Positions 53,307 to 63,711 are shown, counted from the stretch's first letter. The stretch: DNA of 64,000 bases from Bradyrhizobium algeriense (GCF_003062295.1 NZ_PYCN01000013.1:62001-126000), one strand, 5' to 3'. Notes: a model not told the origin generated them from the letters alone. Numbers and translations: made by a program.

Positions 53307-53996
53307 CTAATCCGGCGCGCGCAACCGGTAGCCGATGCCGGTCTCGGTCAGCACGAATTGCGGACGCTCCGGATCGGCCTCGATCTTCTGGCGGAGTTGG
53401 CGGACATAGACGCGCAGATATTGCGCGTCCGTTAGTTCGTCCCAGAGCTCCTTGAGCAGGAAGCGATGGGTCAGCACCTTGCCGGCGTGTTGCACCAGCA
53501 CGCGCAGCAGATCGTATTCCTTCGGCGAGAGTTTCACCTCGCGCTCGCCGGTCTTGACGATGCGGCGGACCAGATCGACGGAGAGATCGCCGGCGCGAAA
53601 CACCGGCCGCTCGCCCTGCACCTGCAACTGGTGCCGCAAGGCCGCGCGCATCCGTGCCAGCAGTTCATCCATGCCGAACGGCTTTGTCAGGTAATCATCG
53701 GCGCCGAGGTCGAGCGCCTGCACCTTGCCGGCCTCGTCGCCACGGCTCGACAGCACCACGATCGGCACGCTCTCGTTGCGGCCGCGGATCATGCGCAGCA
53801 GGTCATGTCCCTGGATATCGGGCAGGCCCAGATCGAGGATAATCAGCGCCGGCCCCTCGGCCAGCTTCTCCAGCGCGATCTTGCCGTTGGAGGCTTCCAG
53901 GATGTCGTAGCCTTGCGTGCTCAGCCCCATCCGCAACAGCTTGCGGATCGGCGGCTCGTCGTCGATGACCAGAACCTTGATCGCTGCGGCGTTCAT
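53307..53996 (-). CDS. kdpE: KdpE response regulator
   Basis: 229 aa, OmpR family. Receiver domain with acidic pocket DDEP at the N-terminus, phospho-acceptor Asp55 in LIILDLGLPD, and Lys of YLTKPFGMDEL. The C-terminal winged-helix domain has VKLSPKEYDLLRVLVQHAGK and ends in YVRQLRQKIEADPERP. It activates the kdp operon at low K+ or high osmolarity. The start overlaps the kdpD stop (ATGA). Its 3' end is duplicated at 51166-51226. Confidence 0.95.
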   Translation of the reverse strand: MNAAAIKVLVIDDEPPIRKLLRMGLSTQGYDILEASNGKIALEKLAEGPALIILDLGLPDIQGHDLLRMIRGRNESVPIVVLSSRGDEAGKVQALDLGADDYLTKPFGMDELLARMRAALRHQLQVQGERPVFRAGDLSVDLVRRIVKTGEREVKLSPKEYDLLRVLVQHAGKVLTHRFLLKELWDELTDAQYLRVYVRQLRQKIEADPERPQFVLTETGIGYRLRAPD

Positions 53997-56707
53997 GCGG
54001 CGGTATCCAGGGCGTTACTTGTGACCGGTATCGGCAGCCGAATGGTTATTGCCGCGCCGCGGCGATCGGCGCGGTTGGCGGCCGAGATCGTGCCGTGCAT
54101 GGCCTCGACAAAGCCACGGGAGATCGCCAGGCCAAGACCCGTTCCCGGACGGACATGGTCGCCCTTCTGCGCACGATAGAACTTGTCGAACACGCTCTCC
54201 AGCTCTTCCGGCGGGATGCCGCTGCCCTCGTCGAGGATCTGCAGCATAACCCTTCCCTGATCGCGCGCTCCCCGGATCGAAATCGTGGTGCCGGGTGGCG
54301 CGTATTTGGCGGCATTGTCGAGCAGGTTGAACAGCACCTGTTCGAACAGCACGGCATCGAGCTCCAGCATCGGCAGATTGGGGCTGAGCTCCAGCGACAC
54401 CTTGTGATGCACGAGGATCTTGCCGGCACGGCTTAAGGCGCTGCCGACGATCTCGCCGATATCGTGCCGCGCGGTGTTGGGAACGACCGCGCCGGATTCG
54501 AGCTTGGTCATGTCGAGCAGGTTGGCGATGAAGCGGTTGAGCCGCTCGGATTCGTCGATCATGGTGGCGAGCAGTTCGTTTTTCTGGGCGTCGTTGAGGC
54601 CGGCGCCGAGATCGCGCAGGGTACTGGCGGCGCCGAGCACCGAGGCCAGCGGCGTCTTCAGGTCATGCGAGATCGAGGTCAGGAGCGCGCCGCGCAGCCG
54701 GTCGGATTCCACCGTGCGCTTGACCCGGTCCATGTCCTCGACCAGCAACACCCGCTCGATCGCGAGCGCACCCTGGTCGACCAGCGCATCCAGCAGGCGG
54801 CGCTGATCCGGCGTCAGCAAGGGACCCGTCCGGTCGTCGTCGATGCCGATGACGCCGATCGCGCCGCGCCCGGTTCGCATCGGCAGGAACAGCCGTTTTG
54901 CCCCCGGCAGCGTGTCCGAGCCGCGCCCCGCCGGACGGTCGTTGCTCCACGCCCAGTTGGCGGCGGCGAGATCGGCCTGGTCGAGCTGGTCTTCCGGCGG
55001 ATAGCCCGACTTGACGGTGAGCATGCCCTCCTCCGGCAACAGCAACACCACCCGCACTTTCAGCATCAACGCAGTCTGATAGGCGGTCGCCCACAGCACG
55101 TCATCCAGCGTGGCAGTGCCCGCCAGCTTGCGGCTGAAGGCGTAGAGCAATTCGGTGGTACGCACCCGGCCGATCGCCGTATCGGCCTGCGAGCGTACCC
55201 TCGCCGCGACATTGGAAACCAACACCGCAACCAACATGAAGAGGAAAAAGGCCGCAATATTGGTCGGGTCGGCAATGGTGAAGGTATAGACCGGCGGCAT
55301 GAAGAAGAAATTGTAGCATAGCGATGCCGCGACGCTTGCCAGCAGCGATGGCCACAGGCCGAACCGCGCGGCAACGCTGACCACGGCGGTGAGAAATACC
55401 AGATCGACGTTCTCGATACCGAACAGCGGATGGATCAGTTCTGCAGCACCGAGACCGATCGCGACGAACAGCAGCGCCATCAGGTAAGGCCGCGGATTGA
55501 AAGCTTCCTGCCGCGCCGCGGTCTGCACCGCCGGCTTTGCCACCCCCTCTTCGTCGCCCGCTATGACGTGGACGCTGATATTGCCGGCGCGCCGCACCAG
55601 ATCGTGCACGACAGAACCGCGCGTCAACTCGAACCACCACGAGCGCGTCGACTTGCCGATGATGATCTGCGTGACGTTGTTGGCATGCGCGAAATGGATG
55701 ACATCGTCGGCGATGCGGCGGCCGACACCGGGAATGGTCAGCGCCTCGCCGCCGAGCGCTTCCGCCAGCCGCATGGTGTCGGCCAGCCGGTCGCGTTGCT
55801 CGTCGGTCAGTTGCAGGCTGCGCCGCGTCTCGATGCTGATCGCCGTCCATTGCGCGTGCAACCGATCGGCCAGCCGCTTGGTGTAGCGCACCAGCCCTGC
55901 CGCGCGCGGGTCCTCGCTGACGCAGACCAGGATGCGCTCGCCGGCGGCCCACGGTCCGTCGATCGCGTTGGCCTGCATATGGGTGAGCAACTGTTCGTCG
56001 ACCCGCTCGGCGGTGCGCCGCAGCGCCAGTTCGCGCAGCGCGGTCAGGTTGCCCGGCGAGAAATAATGCTCCAGCGCGCGCTCGGCCTGCTTGGGGACAT
56101 AGACCTTGCCCTCCTTCAGCCGCTGGATCAAATCGTCGGGCGTCAGGTCGATCAGTTCGATGGCGTCGGCGCGGTCGAAAACCTTGTCCGGCACGGTCTC
56201 GCGCACCCGTACATGCGTGATCTGCGCGACGACATCGTTGAGGCTTTCGATGTGCTGGATGTTGACGGCGGTATAGACGTCGATGCCGTGGGACAGCAAC
56301 TCCTCGACGTCGAGATAGCGCTTGGGATGACGGCTGCCCGGGGCGTTGGTATGGGCGAGTTCGTCGACCAGCGCAATTTGCGGCCGCCGCGCAATCAACG
56401 CGTCGAGGTCCATCTCCTCGAGCGTCTGCTCCTTGTAGGCGAGCCGCCTGCGCGGCAGCACCTCGAGGCCGTTCAGAAGCGCCTCCGTTTCCGCCCGGCC
56501 ATGGGTCTCGACCACGCCAACGACGACATCGGCGCCAGCCTTCTTCCTGGCATGGGCGCTCTGCAGCATTTCGTAGGTCTTGCCGACGCCGGGAGCGGCG
56601 CCGACGAAGATCTTGAGCCGTCCCGCGCGACTATCCTCGCGCCGGGCCGCCTCCAGGAGGGCTTCCGGCGAAGGACGCTGTTCAGGGTCGCGGCGGGTTT
56701 GGACCAT
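53993..56707 (-). CDS. kdpD: KdpD sensor histidine kinase
   Basis: 904 aa, full length. The N-terminal KdpD domain has Walker A KIFVGAAPGVGKTYEML near residues 33-49, then ALVDELAHTN. A universal stress protein-like domain follows (about 265-370, ILVCVSEDPRAAGLVRYTKR, later IIIGKSTRSWWFELTRGSV). Four membrane helices lie at about 420-510, then a GAF domain, and the HisKA/HATPase core has SISHDLKTPLASVLG near 680 and LLDNAAKYAPPGT, GTGLGLAIS. It senses K+ limitation. It follows kdpC by 41 nt. Confidence 0.96.
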   Translation of the reverse strand: MVQTRRDPEQRPSPEALLEAARREDSRAGRLKIFVGAAPGVGKTYEMLQSAHARKKAGADVVVGVVETHGRAETEALLNGLEVLPRRRLAYKEQTLEEMDLDALIARRPQIALVDELAHTNAPGSRHPKRYLDVEELLSHGIDVYTAVNIQHIESLNDVVAQITHVRVRETVPDKVFDRADAIELIDLTPDDLIQRLKEGKVYVPKQAERALEHYFSPGNLTALRELALRRTAERVDEQLLTHMQANAIDGPWAAGERILVCVSEDPRAAGLVRYTKRLADRLHAQWTAISIETRRSLQLTDEQRDRLADTMRLAEALGGEALTIPGVGRRIADDVIHFAHANNVTQIIIGKSTRSWWFELTRGSVVHDLVRRAGNISVHVIAGDEEGVAKPAVQTAARQEAFNPRPYLMALLFVAIGLGAAELIHPLFGIENVDLVFLTAVVSVAARFGLWPSLLASVAASLCYNFFFMPPVYTFTIADPTNIAAFFLFMLVAVLVSNVAARVRSQADTAIGRVRTTELLYAFSRKLAGTATLDDVLWATAYQTALMLKVRVVLLLPEEGMLTVKSGYPPEDQLDQADLAAANWAWSNDRPAGRGSDTLPGAKRLFLPMRTGRGAIGVIGIDDDRTGPLLTPDQRRLLDALVDQGALAIERVLLVEDMDRVKRTVESDRLRGALLTSISHDLKTPLASVLGAASTLRDLGAGLNDAQKNELLATMIDESERLNRFIANLLDMTKLESGAVVPNTARHDIGEIVGSALSRAGKILVHHKVSLELSPNLPMLELDAVLFEQVLFNLLDNAAKYAPPGTTISIRGARDQGRVMLQILDEGSGIPPEELESVFDKFYRAQKGDHVRPGTGLGLAISRGFVEAMHGTISAANRADRRGAAITIRLPIPVTSNALDTAA

Positions 56708-56748
56708 GCGGCAATATAGTCCTCACGCCCGGGCCGGCCTAGTCGGTC

Positions 56749-57351
56749 TCATTTTGAGGCCTCGTCCAATGCCAGATTCAACGCCAGTACGTTAACGTGG
56801 GGCTCGCCGAGCAATCCAGCCATGCGGCCCTGCGTATGCTCCACGACCAGATCGCGGACGCGGGCTTCCGGCAGGTTACGGGCCTTTGCCACCCGGGGGA
56901 CCTGGAACAGCGCGCCTTCCGGCGAGATATCAGGGTCGAGCCCGCTGCCGGACGTCGTGACGAGATCGACCGGCACGACGGCGGACGGATTTTCGGCCTT
57001 CAACTTCTCGACGTCTTCCTTGATCCGGTCGGCCAGCGCCTTGCTGGTCGGGCCGAGGTTGGAGCCTCCGGAATTGGCGGCGTTGTAGGGAGCGGAGACC
57101 GTCTTGGTGGAATCGGCCGGGTCCGGGGCCGTGGTGGCGGACGGGCGACCGTGGAAATATTTATCGGTCTTGAACTCCTGCCCGATCAGCGCAGAGCCGA
57201 TGACCTTGCCGTCCTTCTCGATCAGGCTGCCTTGCGCCTGCTTCGGAAAGATCGCACCGGCGATGGCGGTCATGGCGAGGGGATAGGCGACGCCCGTGAT
57301 GGCCGTGAGCAGGAGCAGGATGAGGATAGCGGGACGGATTTCTCTGAGCAT
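56749..57351 (-). CDS. kdpC: Potassium-transporting ATPase subunit C
   Basis: 200 aa with one N-terminal membrane helix (PAILILLLLTAITGVAYPLA), then a periplasmic domain with the conserved GSALIGQEFKTDKYFHGRPS (residues about 52-70), VTTSGSGLDPDISPEGALFQ and VNVLALNLAL at the C-terminus. KdpC binds KdpA and KdpB at the periplasmic side and stabilises the complex. It is 41 nt downstream of kdpB; that gap holds a repeat fragment. Confidence 0.95.
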   Translation of the reverse strand: MLREIRPAILILLLLTAITGVAYPLAMTAIAGAIFPKQAQGSLIEKDGKVIGSALIGQEFKTDKYFHGRPSATTAPDPADSTKTVSAPYNAANSGGSNLGPTSKALADRIKEDVEKLKAENPSAVVPVDLVTTSGSGLDPDISPEGALFQVPRVAKARNLPEARVRDLVVEHTQGRMAGLLGEPHVNVLALNLALDEASK

Positions 57352-57379
57352 TGTGGTTCTCCGTAGGTGTATCGCTTCG

Positions 57380-57392
57380 CTCGCAATGACGG
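57380..57392. repeat. Repeat fragment inside the kdp operon
   Basis: CTCGCAATGACGG is the exact reverse complement of 48228-48240, one arm of the palindromic element after ku, and it is preceded by GCTTCG as in that family. It lies in the 41-nt gap between kdpB and kdpC, abutting the kdpB stop. Confidence 0.55.
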
Positions 57393-59510
<2,118 letters not shown>

Positions 59511-59534
59511 AGCCGTAGACTCCAAAGGCGCCGC

Positions 59535-61238
59535 TCAGAACAGGGTGTTGGCATTCATTGCGAGGTGCTCGACGATCGGCCCGAGCGCCAGCGCCGGGAA
59601 GAAGGTGAGACCGCCGATGATCAGGATCACGCCGACGACAAGCCCGACGAACAGGCCGCCGGTGGTCGGCAGCGTACCGGCCGACGGCGGGATCGACTTC
59701 TTGGCGGCAAGCGAGCCTGCCAGCGCCATCGCCGGCACGATCATGAAAAAGCGGCCGACGAACATCGAACTGGCGAGCGTCAGGTTGTAGAAGAAGGTGT
59801 TGCCTGTCAGGCCGCCGAAGGCCGAGCCGTTATTGCCGGTCGCGGACGTGAAGGCATACAGCACCTCGGTGAACCCATGCGGCCCGGCATTGGCCATCGA
59901 CGCCACCGCCGACGGCAGCACCACGGCGACTGCGGTCCAGCCGAGATACATCAGCGGCAGGACCAGAATGGCAAGCATCGCCATCTTGACTTCGCGCGCT
60001 TCGATCTTCTTGCCGACATATTCGGGCGTGCGGCCGACCATCAGGCCGGCGACGAAGATCGCCAGCACGACGAACAGCAGCATGCCGTAAAGCCCGGCAC
60101 CGACGCCGCCGACGATGATCTCGCCGAGCTGCATGTTGATCAGCGGGATCATCCCGCCGAGCGCGGTGAAGCTGTCATGCATGGCGTTGACTGCGCCGCA
60201 CGAGGCCGCCGTGGTGATGACCGCAAAGAGCGAGGAGGCAACGATGCCGAAGCGGACTTCCTTGCCCTCCATGTTGCCGCCGGAGAGGCCAAGCGCGGTG
60301 AGCGTCGAGGTGCCGTTGGCTTCGGCCCAATAGGTGACGGCAACGCCCGCAAGAAACAGCACGCCCATCACGGCGAGGATCGCCCAGCCCTGGCGCTGGT
60401 TGCCGACCATGCGGCCGAACACGTTGGTCAGCGCCGCGCCGAGCGAGAAGATCGAGATCATCTGCACGAAGTTCGACAGCGCGGTAGGGTTTTCGAAGGG
60501 GTGCGCGGCGTTGGCGTTGAAGAAGCCGCCGCCATTGGTGCCGAGCATCTTGATCGCGACCTGCGAGGCGACGGGCCCGACCGCGATAGTCTGCTTGGCG
60601 CCCTCCAGCGTCGTGGCTTGGACATAAGCGCCGAGCGTCTGCGGCATGCCCTGCCAGACCAGGAACAGCGCGTAGACGATGCAGATCGGCAGCAGGACAT
60701 AGAGGGTGCAGCGCGTCACATCGACCCAGAAATTGCCGATGGTGCGCATCGAGGAGCGGGAGAAGCCGCGGATCAGCGCCACTGCCAGCGCAATGCCGGT
60801 CGCCGCCGACAGGAAATTCTGGTGCGTCAGGCCGAGCATCTGCACCAGATACGACAGCGTGCTCTCGCCCCCGTAGTTCTGCCAGTTGGTGTTGGTGATG
60901 AAGGAGATCGCCGTGTTGAAGGACAGGTCCGGGGCGACGGCAGATTGATCCGCCGGATTGAACGGCAACAGCGGCTGCAGCCGCATCAGCCCATAAATGA
61001 TGACGAAGCCGCCGACATGAAACAGCAGCATGGCGACCGTATAAGTCAGCCAATGCTGTTCGCGATTTTCGTCGACGCCGCCGATCCAGTACAGCCCGCG
61101 CTCGACCGGGCGCAGCGCCGGGGACAGAAAGGTGGACTCGCCGTTGAAGACGCGGGTCATGTACCAGCCGAGCGGCTTGACCAGCGCGACGACAATTGCG
61201 CAGTACAAAAGAATTTGAATCCAGCCGATGACGGTCAT
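59535..61238 (-). CDS. kdpA: Potassium-transporting ATPase subunit A
   Basis: 567 aa, the K+-selective channel-like subunit with about ten membrane helices. Selectivity-filter-like repeats are visible as TNTNWQNYGGES, GTNGGGFFNANAAHPFENP, CGAVNAMHDSFTALGG and TGNNGSAFGGLTG. Conserved N-terminus WIQILLYCAIVVALVKPLGWYM (read in two parts). AAGGA lies 9 nt upstream of the ATG at 61238 and overlaps the end of the small ORF before it, which suggests coupled translation. Confidence 0.96.
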   Translation of the reverse strand: MTVIGWIQILLYCAIVVALVKPLGWYMTRVFNGESTFLSPALRPVERGLYWIGGVDENREQHWLTYTVAMLLFHVGGFVIIYGLMRLQPLLPFNPADQSAVAPDLSFNTAISFITNTNWQNYGGESTLSYLVQMLGLTHQNFLSAATGIALAVALIRGFSRSSMRTIGNFWVDVTRCTLYVLLPICIVYALFLVWQGMPQTLGAYVQATTLEGAKQTIAVGPVASQVAIKMLGTNGGGFFNANAAHPFENPTALSNFVQMISIFSLGAALTNVFGRMVGNQRQGWAILAVMGVLFLAGVAVTYWAEANGTSTLTALGLSGGNMEGKEVRFGIVASSLFAVITTAASCGAVNAMHDSFTALGGMIPLINMQLGEIIVGGVGAGLYGMLLFVVLAIFVAGLMVGRTPEYVGKKIEAREVKMAMLAILVLPLMYLGWTAVAVVLPSAVASMANAGPHGFTEVLYAFTSATGNNGSAFGGLTGNTFFYNLTLASSMFVGRFFMIVPAMALAGSLAAKKSIPPSAGTLPTTGGLFVGLVVGVILIIGGLTFFPALALGPIVEHLAMNANTLF

Positions 61239-61251
61239 TGTCGGGAATCCT

Positions 61252-61347
61252 TCAGAATTTTCTTGTAGGCAGCGGCAGGTGAATGAGCGCGATCAGCAGC
61301 GCCGAGGTGATGACAAACGCCAGCACGACTTCGACCAGCGTAATCAT
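61252..61347 (-). CDS. 31-aa single-helix membrane peptide between kdpF and kdpA
   Basis: The ORF starts MITLVEVVLAFVITSALLIA and ends LPTRKF. It is one hydrophobic helix with a short basic tail. It begins 7 nt after the kdpF stop (its own start at 61347, with a weak GAG upstream) and ends inside the kdpA ribosome site. Conservation has not been tested. It could be a second KdpF-like stabilising peptide or a coupling ORF for kdpA. Confidence 0.5.
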   Translation of the reverse strand: MITLVEVVLAFVITSALLIALIHLPLPTRKF

Positions 61348-61354
61348 GGCGCAC

Positions 61355-61444
61355 TCAGAAACGCTCGGGCCGCAGCAGCGCGTAAGTCAGATAAAACAGC
61401 AGGCCGAGCGAGACGAGTCCGGCGAGTGAATAATCGAAGATCAT
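61355..61444 (-). CDS. kdpF: Potassium-transporting ATPase subunit F
   Basis: 29 aa, in the right place just upstream of kdpA and with the family pattern: MIFDYSLAGLVSLGLLFYLT, then YALLRPERF. The single helix followed by LLRPERF is the KdpF hallmark. GGAG lies 7 nt upstream of the ATG at 61444. KdpF is a lipid-like stabilising peptide of the KdpABC complex. It is below the length usually called automatically. Confidence 0.9.
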   Translation of the reverse strand: MIFDYSLAGLVSLGLLFYLTYALLRPERF

Positions 61445-61456
61445 GGCTCTGCTCCG

Positions 61457-61540
61457 TTACAGCCGTTCGCAGGCATAGGCGTAGCCAATGCCGGCCACGA
61501 AGAAGCCGAAAGCGAGCGCCAGCATGACAATGTCCAGCAT
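61457..61540 (-). CDS. 27-aa membrane peptide at the head of the kdp operon
   Basis: The ORF starts MLDIVMLALAFGFFVAGIGY and ends AYACERL. AGGA lies 7 nt upstream of the ATG at 61540. It is a single helix with a Tyr/Cys/Glu-Arg end. From memory, small peptides of this form precede kdpF in other Rhizobiales, but I cannot confirm this here. It is 12 nt before kdpF and likely shares its transcript. Confidence 0.6.
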   Translation of the reverse strand: MLDIVMLALAFGFFVAGIGYAYACERL

Positions 61541-61882
61541 GGGATGTTCCTGTGCGTCGTGAACCGCGGGCCGAAGGTGCGGCTATCCGCGTTTACCGGA
61601 CTGAGGTGCCACCAAGCGCATAGGTTTTCGAGACGGGGCAGACAGGAACGTTATAGGAATCTCATAAAGAGCCGATTTTGCGCCGCCTCGAAGTTTATCC
61701 GCACTTCCAGCTTGGCCCGAGATCGAATCGCGGTCTTCCGCGCATCGGCATCGCTTCCAGAAACGCACGCTTATGAAATCTCTATTTTTCTACCCCTTGC
61801 CTCACCTCGCTTTCGAATGGCGATCTGGCCATCTTGGCCGTGCGGCCAATGTTCCCAGCCGCGATCGATACGAGGTGACGCC
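61541..61882. promoter_or_regulatory. Divergent control region of kdp and a hypothetical gene, with two matching AT-rich boxes
   Basis: Two boxes resemble each other. On the minus strand, CTTTATGAGATTCCTATAA at 61651-61669 lies about 110 nt before the first kdp ORF. On the plus strand, CTTATGAAATCTCTATTTT at 61770-61788 lies about 95 nt before the ATG at 61883. They share TTATGARATYYCTAT. Each faces its own gene. They are candidate KdpE or promoter elements; no footprint-level evidence is available from sequence alone. Confidence 0.5.
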
Positions 61883-62347
61883 ATGTCACTGCTTTTAGAA
61901 AACCCCTCCGCCGACCTGGGCGACAGGCTCCGGGAAGCCTGTGCGGTCACGGCCGAGTTCATGTCCGATATCGTTCGTCAGACCTGCCGGCGCTTCCCCT
62001 CACTCGGGCAGAGCGCCAAAGCCGACCGCATCGAGCGGTTGATCCAGTCGGGCGCCTGGACCGACGCGGCGCTGGCGCTGATCGAATTGGAACTACCGCA
62101 ATGGCAGGTCCGCCGCCTCGCCTATGACGACGGCGAATGGTACTGCGCGCTGTCGCGGCAGCGCGAACTGCCGGACTGGCTGGATCAATCGATCGAGGCT
62201 CGCCACGCCGATCTGGCGCTGGCGATCCTGAGCGCGTTCGTCGAAGCTCGGCGCATCGGTGCGCCTGCGGCCCGGCCCAGCGTGCCGAGCGCGCCGCGGC
62301 GCGCCGACACCTTCTATGAGCCGGTATACAGCGACAATTTCGCCTGA
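61883..62347 (+). CDS. Hypothetical protein divergent from kdp
   Basis: 154 aa from the ATG at 61883, with GAGGTGA 7 nt upstream. It appears soluble: an N-terminal helical part (DRLREACAVTAEFMSDIVRQ), then a module WTDAALALIELELPQWQVRR followed by YDDGEWYCALSRQRELPDWL, and a Pro/Ala-rich tail. No enzyme motif is recognised. I recall similar proteins in rhizobia, without known function. The matching AT-rich box upstream hints at co-regulation with kdp, which is inference. Confidence 0.72.
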   Translation: MSLLLENPSADLGDRLREACAVTAEFMSDIVRQTCRRFPSLGQSAKADRIERLIQSGAWTDAALALIELELPQWQVRRLAYDDGEWYCALSRQRELPDWLDQSIEARHADLALAILSAFVEARRIGAPAARPSVPSAPRRADTFYEPVYSDNFA

Positions 62348-62442
62348 CACAGAGCTACCGATCGCTGGCGCAACTCGCTCGAATTCATATCCATCCGCAG
62401 GAATATTGCGGGCACCAACCCGCCTTGTGAGGGAATACCAAC

Positions 62443-62724
62443 GTGAAACTTCTCGAACCTCCATCGTACAGCGCTGCGTCAACCATCGTGTTCATTGGCA
62501 GAAACCGGCGCGGCCAGTGGGTCGCCCAGGAGCAGAATGGGCTTTACGGCGGCCTGTTCGTCAATCGCGCCCAGGCGCTGAAATACGCGCTGTTCGAGAA
62601 CGGGCATCACCCGGAGACCGTCATCGAATTGTCGCGCGAGATCGAACTCAATATGCATGACGGCCGCAGCCCCGCCGATCGATCCGCCGCCGGCGGCCGC
62701 ACCGCGTTCGGCCGCACTTCCTGA
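62443..62724 (+). CDS. Small hypothetical protein
   Basis: 93 aa from a GTG at 62443, with GAGGGA about 9 nt upstream. The core STIVFIGRNRRGQWVAQEQN and GGLFVNRAQALKYALFENG looks like a compact beta-strand and helix unit, followed by PETVIELSREIELNMH and a disordered Arg/Ala tail. It contains no cysteine, signal peptide or membrane helix. I have a general memory of such proteins in Bradyrhizobium but no function. It precedes the DapA-like gene by 6 nt and may be cotranscribed with it. Confidence 0.68.
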   Translation: MKLLEPPSYSAASTIVFIGRNRRGQWVAQEQNGLYGGLFVNRAQALKYALFENGHHPETVIELSREIELNMHDGRSPADRSAAGGRTAFGRTS

Positions 62725-62730
62725 ACCGCG

Positions 62731-63711
62731 ATGCCCGCCTTGGCAACCCCGGCAAGCTGGCTTACCGGCTATATAGCCGACCTTCCGACCCCGTTCGACG
62801 GAGATGGCGAACTCGATCTCGACGCTTTCGCTGCGCTGTGCGCACGCCCGATCGATGCCGGTGCCGCCGCCATCATTGTCGGCGAGACCGCCGGTGAGGC
62901 ATCGACGCTGAGTGCGGCGGAAAAGTTTCGGCTCGTTCGCTGCGCCGTCGAGACCGTGCAAGGCCGTGCCCGCATCATTGCGGGCGCCGGATCCAATTCG
63001 ACCGACCGCGCGACCGAGTTGACGCGGCAGGCCGAACGCGCCGGCGCCGACGCAGTACTGTCGGTCGTGCCCTATTACAACAAGCCGACGCAGGAAGGGA
63101 TGATCGCGCACTTCCGCGCAATCGCCGCCTCGACCACTCTCCCGGTGATCCTTCACGACATTCCTGCACGGACTGTCCGCGGGTTGTCCGACACGACGCT
63201 GGAGCGGTTGGCCGGGTCCGCGCAATTCGTCGGGTTACTGGATGGCGCCGGCAATGTCGCACGCCCGTTGCGCCTGCAGCAGCGGTTACCGCCGCACTTC
63301 CGCCTGCTAACCGGCGATGACGCCACGGCGCCGGCCTATTTGATGGCTGGCGGCCATGGCTGCATGTCCGCCGTAGCAAATGTAATTCCAGGGCTGTGCC
63401 GGGCGATCCATGCGAGCCTCAGTGAGGGACGGCTGCAGTCGGCACGACTATTGTCCAGCCGGCTGTCGCCGATCGCTGAACTACTGGCTGCCGATCATCC
63501 GGCCGCGCTGAAATATGCGCTCGCGCGGCTTGGCCTGATGACGCCCGATACGCGTCTGCCGCTTGTGCCATTGAGCGAAGCGGCCAAGCCCTTGGTCGAG
63601 GCCGCCATTGCCCGCCTTTGCGACGAAAACCTGGTCAACCCTCGCCATGCTTGGCCCGCCACGCCGGTCCCGGACCGCGCATGTAGTGGGCTTCCGGACG
63701 ATAGGCCCTGA
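62731..63711 (+). CDS. DapA/N-acetylneuraminate lyase superfamily protein lacking the Schiff-base lysine
   Basis: 326 aa. The TIM-barrel family signature is clear: IADLPTPFDGDGELDLDAF, VGETAGEASTLSAAEKF, GAGSNSTDRATELTRQAERA, VVPYYNKPTQEGMIAHFRAI (with the catalytic Tyr pair 115/116) and ILHDIPARTVRGLSDTTL. Where dihydrodipicolinate synthases have the Schiff-base Lys (GIKEATGN in E. coli), this protein reads FVGLLDGAGN, with Leu170. It therefore is unlikely to be a working 4-hydroxy-tetrahydrodipicolinate synthase. It may be a regulator, a non-Schiff-base enzyme or a decaying paralogue. The C-terminus after about residue 300 is atypical and overlaps an antisense ORF. Confidence 0.85.
   Translation: MPALATPASWLTGYIADLPTPFDGDGELDLDAFAALCARPIDAGAAAIIVGETAGEASTLSAAEKFRLVRCAVETVQGRARIIAGAGSNSTDRATELTRQAERAGADAVLSVVPYYNKPTQEGMIAHFRAIAASTTLPVILHDIPARTVRGLSDTTLERLAGSAQFVGLLDGAGNVARPLRLQQRLPPHFRLLTGDDATAPAYLMAGGHGCMSAVANVIPGLCRAIHASLSEGRLQSARLLSSRLSPIAELLAADHPAALKYALARLGLMTPDTRLPLVPLSEAAKPLVEAAIARLCDENLVNPRHAWPATPVPDRACSGLPDDRP

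Noticed and set aside
61773..61898. A 41-codon ORF starting MKSLFFYPLPHLAF upstream of the 61883 gene
   Set aside because: No ribosome site, it overlaps the next gene start in another frame, and its first codons coincide with the AT-rich box; kept only as a possibility.
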